Assembly (NCBI GenBank): GCA_030625905.1
Contig: DAOUQA010000066.1
Span: 1-10,906, forward strand
DNA from: Kiritimatiellales bacterium
GTDB lineage: Bacteria > Verrucomicrobiota > Kiritimatiellia > Kiritimatiellales > Pontiellaceae
DNA length: 10,906 nucleotides
Direction of reading: 5' to 3'
Below, piece by piece: positions 1 through 6,644 of this stretch (the stretch's first letter is position 1; the number at the start of each line of letters is the position of its first letter). Made by a program: the position numbers and the translations under genes. The notes under the pieces are model-generated. The model worked only from the letters and a program-made list of their open reading frames with translations, was not told the DNA's origin and made no database searches.

Positions 1-8
1 GTGATGGT

Positions 9-270
9 TCAACCAAATAGAAAACCGCATATGGAAACCTGCGGATGAGGCAACGCCTGGTTGACTTTTATGCGGTCCTTGACCATGCCCCACGGAGATC
101 CGGCTTCTGGATCCTGATGATAAAGTGCGAGGCGTTCATCCAACTCGACCTTGTCGGATTCGGACAGTTCGACCGATTCGGGAATTTCTGCCACGCTGTC
201 CCAAATGTCTTCCACCAGCAGAATCCGCTCCGCTAAGATTCAGGATGTCGCTTTTAAGTAGTGTGCTCAT
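9..270 (-). pseudogene. Addiction-module antitoxin (PF09720-like), frameshifted
   Basis: This looks like a small antitoxin of the putative addiction-module component family (about 70-75 residues, usually next to a RelE/ParE-type toxin). Translation from the ATG at 270, preceded by GAAGGAG, gives MSTLLKSDILNLS, the usual N-terminus. The rest of the family signature, AERILLVEDIWDSVAE followed by SELSESDKVELDERL-like sequence, YHQDPEAGSPW and VKDRIK, is encoded in another frame that ends at position 9. The break falls at about 226-237. The family spacing (LS, one residue, AER) implies a net loss of 5 nt, possibly slippage between AGCG repeats. A stop lies just upstream in the second frame, so no intact product can be made from the ATG; a GTG at 213-215 could only give a headless fragment. 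The last 18 residues after VKDRIK do not look like the family. Any toxin would lie left of the window. The family call is from memory of its motifs. Confidence 0.72.
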
Positions 271-302
271 GGGCTCCTTCATACTCCATCGGAGGATAAA
301 AC

Positions 303-1190
303 TCAAGCCCTCGGATGGAACTGCTGGTGGATGGATTTGAGGCGCTCGGGATTGACGTGGGTGTAGATCTGGGTGGTGGCAATGTCGGCGTGGCCGAGCA
401 TTTCCTGAATGACCCGCAACGGTGCGCCGTTCTGCAGCAGATGGCTGGCAAAGGAGTGGCGCAGGGTGTGCGGCGTCACATTTTTCATAATGCCGGCTTT
501 TTTGGTATATTCCTTGATAATCTGCCATAGCCGCTGGCGGCATAGCCCGCTTTCGCGCCGGGAAACGAATACGTTCTGCACATGCGGGTTTTCGCAGAGC
601 AGCGGGCGGATCTCTTCGAGGTAGCGCCTCAGCAAGCGGGTGGATTCCCCGCCAACGGGAATAACGCGTTCCTTGCGACCCTTGCCGATGCACCGGATGT
701 AGCCCTCGTCGAGGTGCAGGTCGGCCAGTTGGAGGTTGGCCAGTTCGGATACTCGCAATCCGGAGGCATAGAATAGTTCAAGAATGGCGCGGTCGCGTAC
801 GCCGAGCGGTTTGCGCAGGTCCGGAGCCGCCAGCAGGAGGTCGACTTCCTTTTCCGAAAGCGTGTCTGGCAGGATTTTCCAGAGCTTGGGCGAATCCATC
901 GTATCGGTCACGTTCCGATCCAGCATACCCTCCTGCTGGAGGTAGCGGAAGAACACCTTGATGGAAACGAGATGCCGCGAGATCGAGTTCGTCGACATAC
1001 CCCTAGCCTTCATCGCCATCAGGTGGTCGAGGATTTGCTTGCGGCTGACCTGGCTGAGGGAGGAGACGCCCTTGGCGGTAAGCTCGTTCAGAAACTGGCC
1101 AATATCGTCCGCATACGCCTTGCGCGTATTGATGCTCAGCCCGCGCTCCAGCGAGATGTAGTCCAGAAAGCTGTCCAGAAGAGCATTCAT
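303..1190 (-). CDS. xerD: Tyrosine recombinase XerD-type
   Basis: A complete 295-residue tyrosine recombinase, the usual XerC/XerD length. These enzymes cut and rejoin DNA at dif to resolve chromosome dimers. Residues 1-85 form the N-terminal SAM-like core-binding domain. Residues 110-285 form the catalytic domain with the full active-site set: R146 (GLRVSEL), K170 (IGKGRKERVIP), H241 and R244 (TPHTLRHSFASHLL), H267 (LGHADI) and nucleophile Y276 (TQIYTHVNPERL). The linker SPKLWKILPDTLSEKEVDLLLAAP resembles XerD more than XerC. The ATG lies only 7 nt from an inverted repeat (1197-1270) and no Shine-Dalgarno is visible. It could share a transcript with purC upstream (88-bp gap) and the antitoxin remnant downstream. 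Nothing suggests a phage or integron integrase. Confidence 0.93.
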   Translation of the reverse strand: MNALLDSFLDYISLERGLSINTRKAYADDIGQFLNELTAKGVSSLSQVSRKQILDHLMAMKARGMSTNSISRHLVSIKVFFRYLQQEGMLDRNVTDTMDSPKLWKILPDTLSEKEVDLLLAAPDLRKPLGVRDRAILELFYASGLRVSELANLQLADLHLDEGYIRCIGKGRKERVIPVGGESTRLLRRYLEEIRPLLCENPHVQNVFVSRRESGLCRQRLWQIIKEYTKKAGIMKNVTPHTLRHSFASHLLQNGAPLRVIQEMLGHADIATTQIYTHVNPERLKSIHQQFHPRA

Positions 1191-1196
1191 TTTTTA

Positions 1197-1270
1197 TCCA
1201 CAGATTCCACAGATTGACACAGATTTTTTTTACCGATCAGAATCTGTGAAAATCTGTGTAATCTGTGGAA
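1197..1270. repeat. Inverted word-repeat, CACAGATT type
   Basis: The word CACAGATT occurs three times in the left arm (1197-1231) and its complement AATCTGTG three times in the right arm (1241-1270). The best stem pairs 1205-1215 with 1260-1270 and 1217-1227 with 1249-1259: 22 bp with one bulged G at 1216 and a loop of about 21 nt. The T-run lies inside the loop rather than after the stem, so it is not a classical intrinsic terminator. It fills almost the whole gap between the purC stop and the xerD start and replaces the region where a xerD ribosome binding site would be. Confidence 0.85.
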
Positions 1271-1278
1271 GGAAACTC

Positions 1279-2172
1279 CTATGCGTTCAGCTCTTCACCT
1301 GTAAGCAGGCGATAGGCCTCGAGGTATTTTTCGCGGGACTTCATGACAATCTCTTCGGGGAGCTCGGGAGCGGGCGGGGTCTTGTCCCAGTCGAGCGTTT
1401 CGAGGTAGTCGCGTACAAACTGCTTATCGAACGAGAGGGGGGATGAACCGGGTTGGTAGGTGTCGGCCGGCCAGAAGCGCGAACTGTCGGGCGTCAGTAC
1501 CTCATCGATCAAGATAAGTTCGCCGTCCACCATGCCGAACTCAAACTTGGTGTCGGCAATGATGATGCCCTTGGTGAGCGCATAGTCGGCGGCGCTTTTA
1601 TAGAGTTCGAGGCTGATGTCGATCAATTTTTGTCCCAGTTCCTCGCCGACGATTTCGTTCATCTGGTCGATGGAGATATTCTCATCGTGGCCTTCATCGG
1701 CCTTGGTGGAGGGGGTGAAGATCGGCTCGTCGAGCTTGCCGGCCATTTCATAACCCGGACGCAACGGCATGCCGCCGATGGTGCCGGACTGCTGGTATTC
1801 CTTCCAGCCGGAGCCGATCAGGTAGCCGCGCGTGATGCACTCCACCGGCAGTAGCTCGGCTTTCTTCACTAGCATGGAGCGGCCTTTCAACAGTTCGGCA
1901 TGTTCCTGCAGCTCGGCCGGGAAATCGGCCACATCGGTGGAGATCATGTGGTTCTGGACCACGTTGCCGGTGCGGTTGAACCAAAATTCGGAAATCATGT
2001 TCAGCACCCGTCCCTTGTCGGGGATGCCATTGGGCATGACGCAGTCAAACGCGGAAATGCGGTCGGAAGCAACGAAGAGGTACTGGTCGCCCAGATCGTA
2101 GACTTCGCGGACCTTGCCGCACTTAAATTTTTCAATGCCGGGAAGTTCGATTTTTGTGGCTGCCGGGGTCAT
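1279..2172 (-). CDS. purC: SAICAR synthase (PurC)
   Basis: Phosphoribosylaminoimidazole-succinocarboxamide synthase joins aspartate to CAIR using ATP, a late step of purine biosynthesis in the cytosol. The 297-residue protein is of the longer type (about 300 residues, as in yeast Ade1 and many Bacteroidetes/PVC bacteria) rather than the 237-residue E. coli type. Visible motifs are the ATP-binding GKVREVYD (19-26), SDRISAFD (37-43), ECITRGYLIGSGW (111-123), TPSTKADEGHDENIS (153-167) and LIDEVLTPDSSRFWP (221-235). The ATG at 2172 is preceded by GAGGAG at 5-nt spacing, which fixes the start. The family is clear. It lies upstream of xerD on the same strand; purQ is about 1.9 kb away on the opposite strand, so the pathway genes are scattered. 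Confidence 0.96.
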   Translation of the reverse strand: MTPAATKIELPGIEKFKCGKVREVYDLGDQYLFVASDRISAFDCVMPNGIPDKGRVLNMISEFWFNRTGNVVQNHMISTDVADFPAELQEHAELLKGRSMLVKKAELLPVECITRGYLIGSGWKEYQQSGTIGGMPLRPGYEMAGKLDEPIFTPSTKADEGHDENISIDQMNEIVGEELGQKLIDISLELYKSAADYALTKGIIIADTKFEFGMVDGELILIDEVLTPDSSRFWPADTYQPGSSPLSFDKQFVRDYLETLDWDKTPPAPELPEEIVMKSREKYLEAYRLLTGEELNA

Positions 2173-2250
2173 GGGTGCTCCTCAATTTAATGTTTAGAAA
2201 TCGCTCGCACTTTACGGAGCCAGCCCCCGTTGCGCAACCAAAATAGATTT

Positions 2251-2410
2251 AACACGAAGGCACAAAGAGCACCAAGGTTCCTTGGGTATTGGCGGGTTCT
2301 ACTTCGTACGGCTATCTTCCGATTGAACCGTTTCCCTTTGGGCACTATTTGACTACGTAAAATTCTTTGGTTGCGGCTATGTCGCGCTGTTTTCTTTGTG
2401 CCTTTGTGTT
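2251..2410. repeat. Inverted word-repeat element, ACAAAGGC type
   Basis: This element occupies most of the 246-bp gap between the HAD gene stop and the purC start. The left arm AACACGAAGGCACAAAGA (2251-2268) pairs with TCTTTGTGCCTTTGTGTT (2393-2410) over 18 bp with one mismatch that is a G-U wobble on the plus-strand RNA. The left arm continues with a weaker copy (GCACCAAGG). Each arm is a tandem of a word of about 9-10 nt. The 124-nt interior has no convincing ORF. It contains TTTGGTTGCGGCTATG at 2366-2381, related to the core of the element at 5862-6207. I see no clear purC promoter or terminator here. Confidence 0.8.
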
Positions 2411-2418
2411 TAATTTCC

Positions 2419-3084
2419 CTATAGCACCATGTCTTCGAGCGAGAGGCGGGTGACGTTTTTGAGCGAGTCGGTCACGGCATCGGCTTCAAGCAGGTATTCG
2501 CGGTCATGGCTGTTGGTCACGGCCAGCACCTTGAGTCCCGCGCCCTTGGCCGAGACGATACCGGCCGGGGTATCCTCGATGGCGACGGCGGTGGCAGGAT
2601 CCTCTATGCCAAGCTTTTTAAGAGCCAGTTTGTAGGGCGCGGGGTCGGGTTTGCTCTTTTCCGTGTCCTCCGCCGTCACAATTGCGCTGAACGCATTGTC
2701 GATCCCGAGGTTCCTGAGAATCGGGAGAATGTCCTCCATCCACGCACCGCTACACAGGGCGACCGGCAATTTGCACGGAATGCTTCTGATCAGCTCAACC
2801 GCGCCGGGCAGGGGAGTGGCTCCGCCGTCATGGATAAGCTGTTGAAAGATTTTGGCTTTCTCGTTGATCATGTTCTTGAGATCCTTGGCGCAGATGCCTT
2901 CCCCCTTGTCGATGAAGGCCTGCCGGAAAGCGTCGCGATCGTCGAAGCCAATGTAGGTTTCGCAATATTCCTCCCACGAATATCCTTTTCCCAGCGGCTC
3001 CAGTACGCGCTGGAAGGCCTGGTAGTGCATCGGCTCGCTATCCACGATGATCCCGTCAAAATCAAATATTATCGCATTCATCAT
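2419..3084 (-). CDS. HAD-superfamily phosphatase, beta-PGM/CbbY-like
   Basis: A 221-residue haloacid dehalogenase hydrolase of the phosphatase/beta-phosphoglucomutase-like subfamily with a helical cap. Motif I is DFDGIIVDSE near the N-terminus with the nucleophile and acid/base aspartates (D8, D10). Motif II is the serine of ALCSGAW, motif III the lysine of EKSKPDPAPY, and motif IV is AIEDTPAGIVSAKGAG. The cap carries GFDDRDAFRQAF rather than the KG-S-R signature typical of true beta-phosphoglucomutase, so a phosphatase acting on a small sugar or nucleotide phosphate is more likely; the substrate cannot be read from sequence. I start at ATG 3084 (MMNAIIFDFDG), with AGGG 8 nt upstream. The frame stays open to 3207, but those residues are Cys/Pro-rich and unlike the family. 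It is divergent from pyrF and separated from purC by a repeat element. Confidence 0.88.
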   Translation of the reverse strand: MMNAIIFDFDGIIVDSEPMHYQAFQRVLEPLGKGYSWEEYCETYIGFDDRDAFRQAFIDKGEGICAKDLKNMINEKAKIFQQLIHDGGATPLPGAVELIRSIPCKLPVALCSGAWMEDILPILRNLGIDNAFSAIVTAEDTEKSKPDPAPYKLALKKLGIEDPATAVAIEDTPAGIVSAKGAGLKVLAVTNSHDREYLLEADAVTDSLKNVTRLSLEDMVL

Positions 3085-3170
3085 TAGACAATCCCTAGTA
3101 TTCCGTTTGGCGAGGTAATCACAGCATCCGGTTGGATGGCAAGGCGCGTTCACCATTTTCGGGCACACCT

Positions 3171-3230
3171 GGTTTTTTTTGGCAGGATAACGGGATAAGA
3201 ATTGCAACGAATGAATGTAAAGCAGCCAAT
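3171..3230. repeat. Half-copy of the 5862-6207 intergenic element
   Basis: GGTTTTTTTTGG plus CAGGATAACGGGAT (3171-3196) matches GGTTTTTAGA plus CAGGATAACAGGAT at 5865-5888. Directly after it, 3199-3230 matches 5942-5973 at 28 of 32 positions (shared pieces GCAACGAATGAA and AAAGCA.CCAAT). In the larger element these two blocks are separated by about 50 extra bases; here they are adjacent. No inverted right arm is found nearby. It lies in the divergent HAD/pyrF intergenic region. Confidence 0.7.
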
Positions 3231-3300
3231 CTGCTCCGTCGAAATTCGTGGCATCTACAAATCAGTTGCTGAAGTCTAGCTCACGAAAAAACGCGCCTTA

Positions 3301-3325
3301 AAAAGTTCCAGCCCTCGGAACTTTT
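3301..3325 (+). promoter_or_regulatory. Hairpin in the pyrF upstream region
   Basis: AAAAGTTCC (3301-3309) pairs perfectly with GGAACTTTT (3317-3325) around a 7-nt loop. The form, A-tract, short stem, T-tract, could act as a weak bidirectional terminator, or as an attenuator if transcription of pyrF starts upstream of it. Both readings are inference; no transcription start can be placed. Confidence 0.5.
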
Positions 3326-3334
3326 CTGCTAGAT

Positions 3335-3349
3335 TTCCAAACTTTGGAA
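3335..3349 (+). promoter_or_regulatory. Perfect palindrome just upstream of the pyrF ribosome binding site
   Basis: TTCCAAA C TTTGGAA is a perfect 7+1+7 palindrome ending a few bases before the Shine-Dalgarno GGGAAAGGA (3352-3360). It could be an operator for a dimeric regulator or an RNA hairpin. Its left half (TTTCC, 3334-3338) could instead pair with GGAAA (3353-3357) within the ribosome binding site, and GGAAC at 3346-3350 could pair with GTTCC of the preceding hairpin, so alternative folds exist on paper. Confidence 0.45.
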
Positions 3350-3367
3350 CCGGGAAAGGATTTTGGA

Positions 3368-4060
3368 ATGAAGAAGGCTGATTTAATCGTTGCGCTGGAT
3401 GTGCCGAATGCGGAGGCAATGGAGGAAAAACTCCAGGAAATGCCGGACTTTATCGAGTGGTACAAGGTGGGGTTGGAACTGTTCTGCGCGGAGGGGCCGG
3501 CGGTGCTGGAACCTCTGAAAAAGCGTGGAAAGAAGATTTTCCTTGATCTTAAATTGCACGATATCCCGCGCACCGTCGGCCATGCCGTCAAAACCGCCGC
3601 TGCGCACGGTGTCAACCTAATGACGGTCCACGCCATCGGAGGCCGCGCGATGCTTGAAGAGGCCGCCAAGGCCGCCGCCGAGTGCGAAAACCCGCCCAAG
3701 CTCGTTGCCGTCACGACGCTGACCAGCCTGAGCCAGGATGATTTCAGGGATCTTGGAATCGACCGCACGGTTTCGGAGCAGGCCGTTGAGTTGGGGCGCC
3801 TTTCCATTTCCTCCGGTATCGACGGGATGGTAACGAGCGCGCACGAAGCGAAAGCTCTGCACGCCGCGTTCCCGGAAGCGATTTTGGTGACACCGGGCAT
3901 CCGCATGCCGGAAGGTGATGTGGGCGATCAGAAGCGCGTGGCCACGCCGTCGTTCGCCGTGGAGCAGGGTGCAACACACCTTGTGATCGGTCGCCCGATC
4001 GTACAGGCCGCAGATCCGGTTGCGGCTGCCACCGCCATGTTAAACGATATGAATAAATAG
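3368..4060 (+). CDS. pyrF: Orotidine 5'-phosphate decarboxylase
   Basis: A 230-residue OMP decarboxylase, the last step of de novo UMP synthesis, with the usual group I length. IVALDVPN (7-14) holds substrate-binding D11, and KVG carries K33. The active-site motif FLDLKLHDIP (58-67) supplies the catalytic D60-K62-D65 set. TPGIRM (175-180) and the phosphate-gripping VIGRPIVQAADP with R209 close the barrel. The ATG at 3368 has GGGAAAGGA ending 7 nt before it; an in-frame TTG at 3344 adds only non-family residues. It is followed after 9 nt by purQ, whose Shine-Dalgarno overlaps this stop codon, so the two are almost certainly cotranscribed. Confidence 0.97.
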   Translation: MKKADLIVALDVPNAEAMEEKLQEMPDFIEWYKVGLELFCAEGPAVLEPLKKRGKKIFLDLKLHDIPRTVGHAVKTAAAHGVNLMTVHAIGGRAMLEEAAKAAAECENPPKLVAVTTLTSLSQDDFRDLGIDRTVSEQAVELGRLSISSGIDGMVTSAHEAKALHAAFPEAILVTPGIRMPEGDVGDQKRVATPSFAVEQGATHLVIGRPIVQAADPVAAATAMLNDMNK

Positions 4061-4069
4061 GAACAGGTT

Positions 4070-4867
4070 ATGGATAAGCCAAAGATTTTGATCATTACAG
4101 GATACGGGGTGAACTGCGAGGCGGAGTCCGAGCATGCGTGGAAGCTGGCGGGCGCGGAGCCGGAGCTGGTTCATCTGAACGATCTGCTGGACAATCCCGA
4201 GCAGCTCGAAGATTTTCAGGCCATGATGTTTATCGGCGGTTTCTCCTACGGCGACCATATGACTAGCGGCCACGTTTTCGCCCTGCGCGTGAAGCATCAT
4301 ATGCGGGCGCAACTGCAAAAGTTTATCGAGGATGGCAAACTGATCATGGGCATCTGCAACGGCTTCCAGGTCATGACCAAGATGGGGCTGCTACCGGGAC
4401 TCGATGGGGAATATTTTGAGCCGAAGGTTTCGCTGATGCAAAACGACTGCGGCACCTTCCAGAATTTCTGGGCGGATGTCCGCTTCGAGGATAATTCCCC
4501 ATGCGTGTTCACCAAAGGGCTTGGCACGATGCCGCTACCCATCCGCCATGGCGAGGGCAAGATCTTCACGCTCGACGCCGAGCTGCTCGAAAAGATCGAG
4601 GCGCAAGGCTGCGCCGCCGCGCGCTATGTCGACCAAGACAACAATCCGACGCAGGAGTTCCCGGCCAACCCGAACGGTTCGCTCAACGCGATTGCCGGGC
4701 TATGCGATCCAACCGGCCGCATCTTCGGCATGATGCCGCATCCGGAAGCCTACCTCTTCCCCGAAAACCATCCCAACTGGGACAAGCAAAAGCTCGCTGG
4801 TAAACTGCCCGAGCAGGGCCTCGGCCTCAAGCTGTTCAAAAATGCGGTGAATTTTATCAATGGGTAG
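4070..4867 (+). CDS. purQ: FGAM synthase glutaminase subunit PurQ
   Basis: Phosphoribosylformylglycinamidine synthase subunit I, a class-I glutamine amidotransferase that feeds ammonia to PurL. It has 265 residues, longer than the roughly 225-residue Bacillus type, with insertions in the second half. The N-terminus ILIITGYGVNCE (6-17) and GGFSYGDHM are typical. The nucleophile is C96 in GICNGFQVM, and H224/E226 in MMPHPEAYLF complete the triad. The first step of ammonia supply therefore looks intact. AGGA at 4059-4062 overlaps the pyrF stop and lies 7 nt before the ATG. PurL is not in the window. The gene ends 13 bp from the convergent manA stop with no obvious terminator between them. Confidence 0.95.
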   Translation: MDKPKILIITGYGVNCEAESEHAWKLAGAEPELVHLNDLLDNPEQLEDFQAMMFIGGFSYGDHMTSGHVFALRVKHHMRAQLQKFIEDGKLIMGICNGFQVMTKMGLLPGLDGEYFEPKVSLMQNDCGTFQNFWADVRFEDNSPCVFTKGLGTMPLPIRHGEGKIFTLDAELLEKIEAQGCAAARYVDQDNNPTQEFPANPNGSLNAIAGLCDPTGRIFGMMPHPEAYLFPENHPNWDKQKLAGKLPEQGLGLKLFKNAVNFING

Positions 4868-4880
4868 TAGTGGGTGTAGA

Positions 4881-5849
4881 CTAGGGAACGGTGGTGCGCA
4901 GCACGGTGGCGTTTCCGTCGAGGGTGTAGGCGGGTAGGGCGGCGGGAACGAGAATTGACGTTCCGGCAGGAGCCGACAGGTTTCCACCTTTCCATTCGAT
5001 GGTTGCTTTGCCTTCCGCAACGAACAGGGCGTGGAAGGTTTTCCCGGACATGGGGACGTTGAGCGGGGCGGAGAAGGTTAGCTTTTCCAGTTGGAAATAT
5101 TCGCACTTCAAAACGTCCAGACATTGGAAGGTATCGGTGTCGACCAAGACCGTTGGTTCCACGAGCGGGTTTTCGTGGTCGTTCCAGTTAATGACATTGA
5201 TGGCCTGCTCGATATGCAGCTCGCGTGGTTTGCCGTCGTTGCCCATCCGATCCCAGTCGTAGATGCGGTAGGTGGTGTTGGAGTTTTGCTGGATCTCAAG
5301 GATGAGGCAACCATCGTCGATGGCATGGACGCGCCCCCCGCGCACGAAGACGGCGCTGTCCTTTTCCACGGGAACCGGACGCATGGTGTCGCCGCTGGTG
5401 CCGTCCGCAACCGCTTGCCGGAAGCTTTCCTTGGTAACGCCGTCGTTGAGGCCGCAGTAGACCTGGGTCGGATTGTCGCCGAGCAGGTACCACATTTCGG
5501 TTTTGGCTTCACCGCCGAACTGTGCGGCGGTTTCGTCGTTCGGGTGAACCTGTACGCTGAGTTTTTGCTTGGCATCGATCAGCTTGATCAGCAGGGGGAA
5601 CTTGGTGCCTTCGACGGTGCTGCCCATGATTTCCTTTGGGCTTTCCTGTAGGATTTCGCGGATGGTTTTTCCTTTCAGCGAGCCGTTGGCAATAATGCTC
5701 ATGCCATCGTCGTGGTCGGAAATTTCCCACGATTCGGCATAGATACCGTCGGGGACGTCACGTTGGAAGGTTTCGGGAATACGCGATCCGCCCCAGGGGT
5801 AGTCCTTGTAGACGGGGTTGAACGTCATCGGGTAGGGTTTGTTTTTCAT
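4881..5849 (-). CDS. manA: Mannose-6-phosphate isomerase, class I (ManA)
   Basis: A 322-residue zinc cupin isomerase interconverting mannose 6-phosphate and fructose 6-phosphate, similar in size to the Bacillus ManA type (about 315). The N-terminal PVYKDYPWGG (12-21) is the usual opening. Zinc ligands sit in SVQVHPND (Q100, H102), E118 in KTEMWYLL, and H175 in GRVHAIDDG. The catalytic arginine is R195 in NTTYRIYDWD. The C-terminal cupin half (about 235-322) is present, so the gene is complete. No good Shine-Dalgarno precedes the ATG at 5849; the next methionine (residue 8) is also possible. An inverted-repeat arm begins 12 nt upstream of the start. It supplies or drains mannose for glycan metabolism; the neighbours do not narrow this. 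Confidence 0.94.
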   Translation of the reverse strand: MKNKPYPMTFNPVYKDYPWGGSRIPETFQRDVPDGIYAESWEISDHDDGMSIIANGSLKGKTIREILQESPKEIMGSTVEGTKFPLLIKLIDAKQKLSVQVHPNDETAAQFGGEAKTEMWYLLGDNPTQVYCGLNDGVTKESFRQAVADGTSGDTMRPVPVEKDSAVFVRGGRVHAIDDGCLILEIQQNSNTTYRIYDWDRMGNDGKPRELHIEQAINVINWNDHENPLVEPTVLVDTDTFQCLDVLKCEYFQLEKLTFSAPLNVPMSGKTFHALFVAEGKATIEWKGGNLSAPAGTSILVPAALPAYTLDGNATVLRTTVP

Positions 5850-5861
5850 GGCGTGGGGAGC

Positions 5862-6207
5862 AATGGTTTTTAGACAGGATAACAGGATCGCTGGATATTT
5901 TTCTGAATAACAACACCTAATGCGGCTGACTCATAGAAAACGAATAGCAACGAATGAAGGGAAAGCAACCAATAGAAAGGCACGGAAAAGTAGGATGAAT
6001 CATTCGCTTCGCTCATTATTTACTCCGTAAATTATGTTTCCGCTTCGCTCCAACGCGTTGCTTTTCCTGCATTCGGTGCAAATAAAGAGATTCGCGTTCA
6101 TATGTGTTCATTCGCGGTTCTAGTTTGGTTTCGGCTTTGCCTCGCTAGGCTCTTTCGCGGTGAATGAAATAATCATGTTCATCCTGTTATCCTGTCGAAA
6201 AACCATT
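5862..6207. repeat. Composite inverted-repeat element filling the manA-dciA gap
   Basis: This covers nearly all of a 401-bp gap with no credible gene. The outer arms 5862-5888 and 6181-6207 are inverted copies matching at 26 of 27 positions (AATGGTTTTTAGACAGGA, then TAACAGGAT). Inside, a second arm pair of CGAATGAA type lies at about 5935-5960 and 6090-6121, with CGAATGAA (5951-5958) opposite TTCATTCG (6107-6114). The centre holds a direct repeat CGCTTCGCTC (6005-6014, 6041-6050) flanking an imperfect hairpin around TTTACTCCGTAAA. At 6124-6155 it carries a block matching 2366-2397 of the purC-upstream element at 24 of 32 positions. No transposase or clear target duplication is visible. It may be a MITE-like non-autonomous element or a structured transcript. 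Confidence 0.8.
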
Positions 6208-6250
6208 AAAGGGAGGATTTGGGTTCAAATCAACCCTTGTTTGTGGCTCA

Positions 6251-6643
6251 ATGCGCGGCATGGAGCAACCCCGCAACAGCAAACCGAACCGTGATCGGTG
6301 GGATATGGACAAGGTTCGTTTCCATCTTAAAAAGGCCCCCGCACCAAACCGGGATATCCTCGGCATTGACGATATCCTGAAGGATGTCGTGGCGGGATTG
6401 GAGCAACCTGTGCAGGAAAACATCCTGATGTTGCGCAAGGCCTGGTCAACGCTGGTGGGTGTCCAGATTGCCAAGCATAGCGAGCCGGGATTCATCAAGG
6501 ATTTCACGCTCCATGTCTTTGTCGACCATCCCGGCTGGATGCCTGAGCTGGAGCGTATCAAGGGAATGCTCCTGAAAAAACTGCAATCCCGCTACCGGGA
6601 ACTGCGTATTCGCAAGCTGAATTTCCTGCTGGAGCACAAGTGA
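6251..6643 (+). CDS. DciA-like DUF721 protein
   Basis: A 130-residue protein of the DUF721/DciA family. DciA is the ancestral loader that helps DnaB helicase onto DNA in bacteria lacking DnaC/DnaI. The family core lies at about 40-127: a helix (DILKDVVAGL), the conserved tryptophan W65 in LRKAWSTLVG, IAKHSEP, the strand FTLHVFVDHPGWMPEL, then ERIKGMLLKKLQSRY. The basic N-terminus (1-35) is variable in the family. The start is uncertain: ATG 6251, 6260 and 6305 are all in frame and none has a well-placed Shine-Dalgarno. A strong GGGAGG lies at 6211-6216, about 35 nt upstream, followed by two mutually exclusive small hairpins (6216-6231 or 6221-6236). It appears to be a single-gene unit. Confidence 0.82.
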   Translation: MRGMEQPRNSKPNRDRWDMDKVRFHLKKAPAPNRDILGIDDILKDVVAGLEQPVQENILMLRKAWSTLVGVQIAKHSEPGFIKDFTLHVFVDHPGWMPELERIKGMLLKKLQSRYRELRIRKLNFLLEHK

Positions 6644-6644
6644 G

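Noticed and set aside
1205..1270. Intrinsic terminator after purC.
   Set aside because: The stem is A/T-rich with the T-run inside the loop and no U-tract after the right arm on either strand.
1197..1270. CRISPR array suggested by tandem short repeats.
   Set aside because: Units are 8-11 nt with no unique spacers, and no cas genes are present.
3085..3207. In-frame N-terminal extension of the HAD phosphatase.
   Set aside because: The added residues are unlike any HAD cap or signal peptide, and ATG 3084 has an AGGG at good spacing directly before the DFDG motif.
6216..6236. GGGTTCAAATCAACCC resembles a tRNA T-arm.
   Set aside because: Loop size is wrong (6 nt with the paired stem), and there is no acceptor stem, anticodon arm or CCA end around it.
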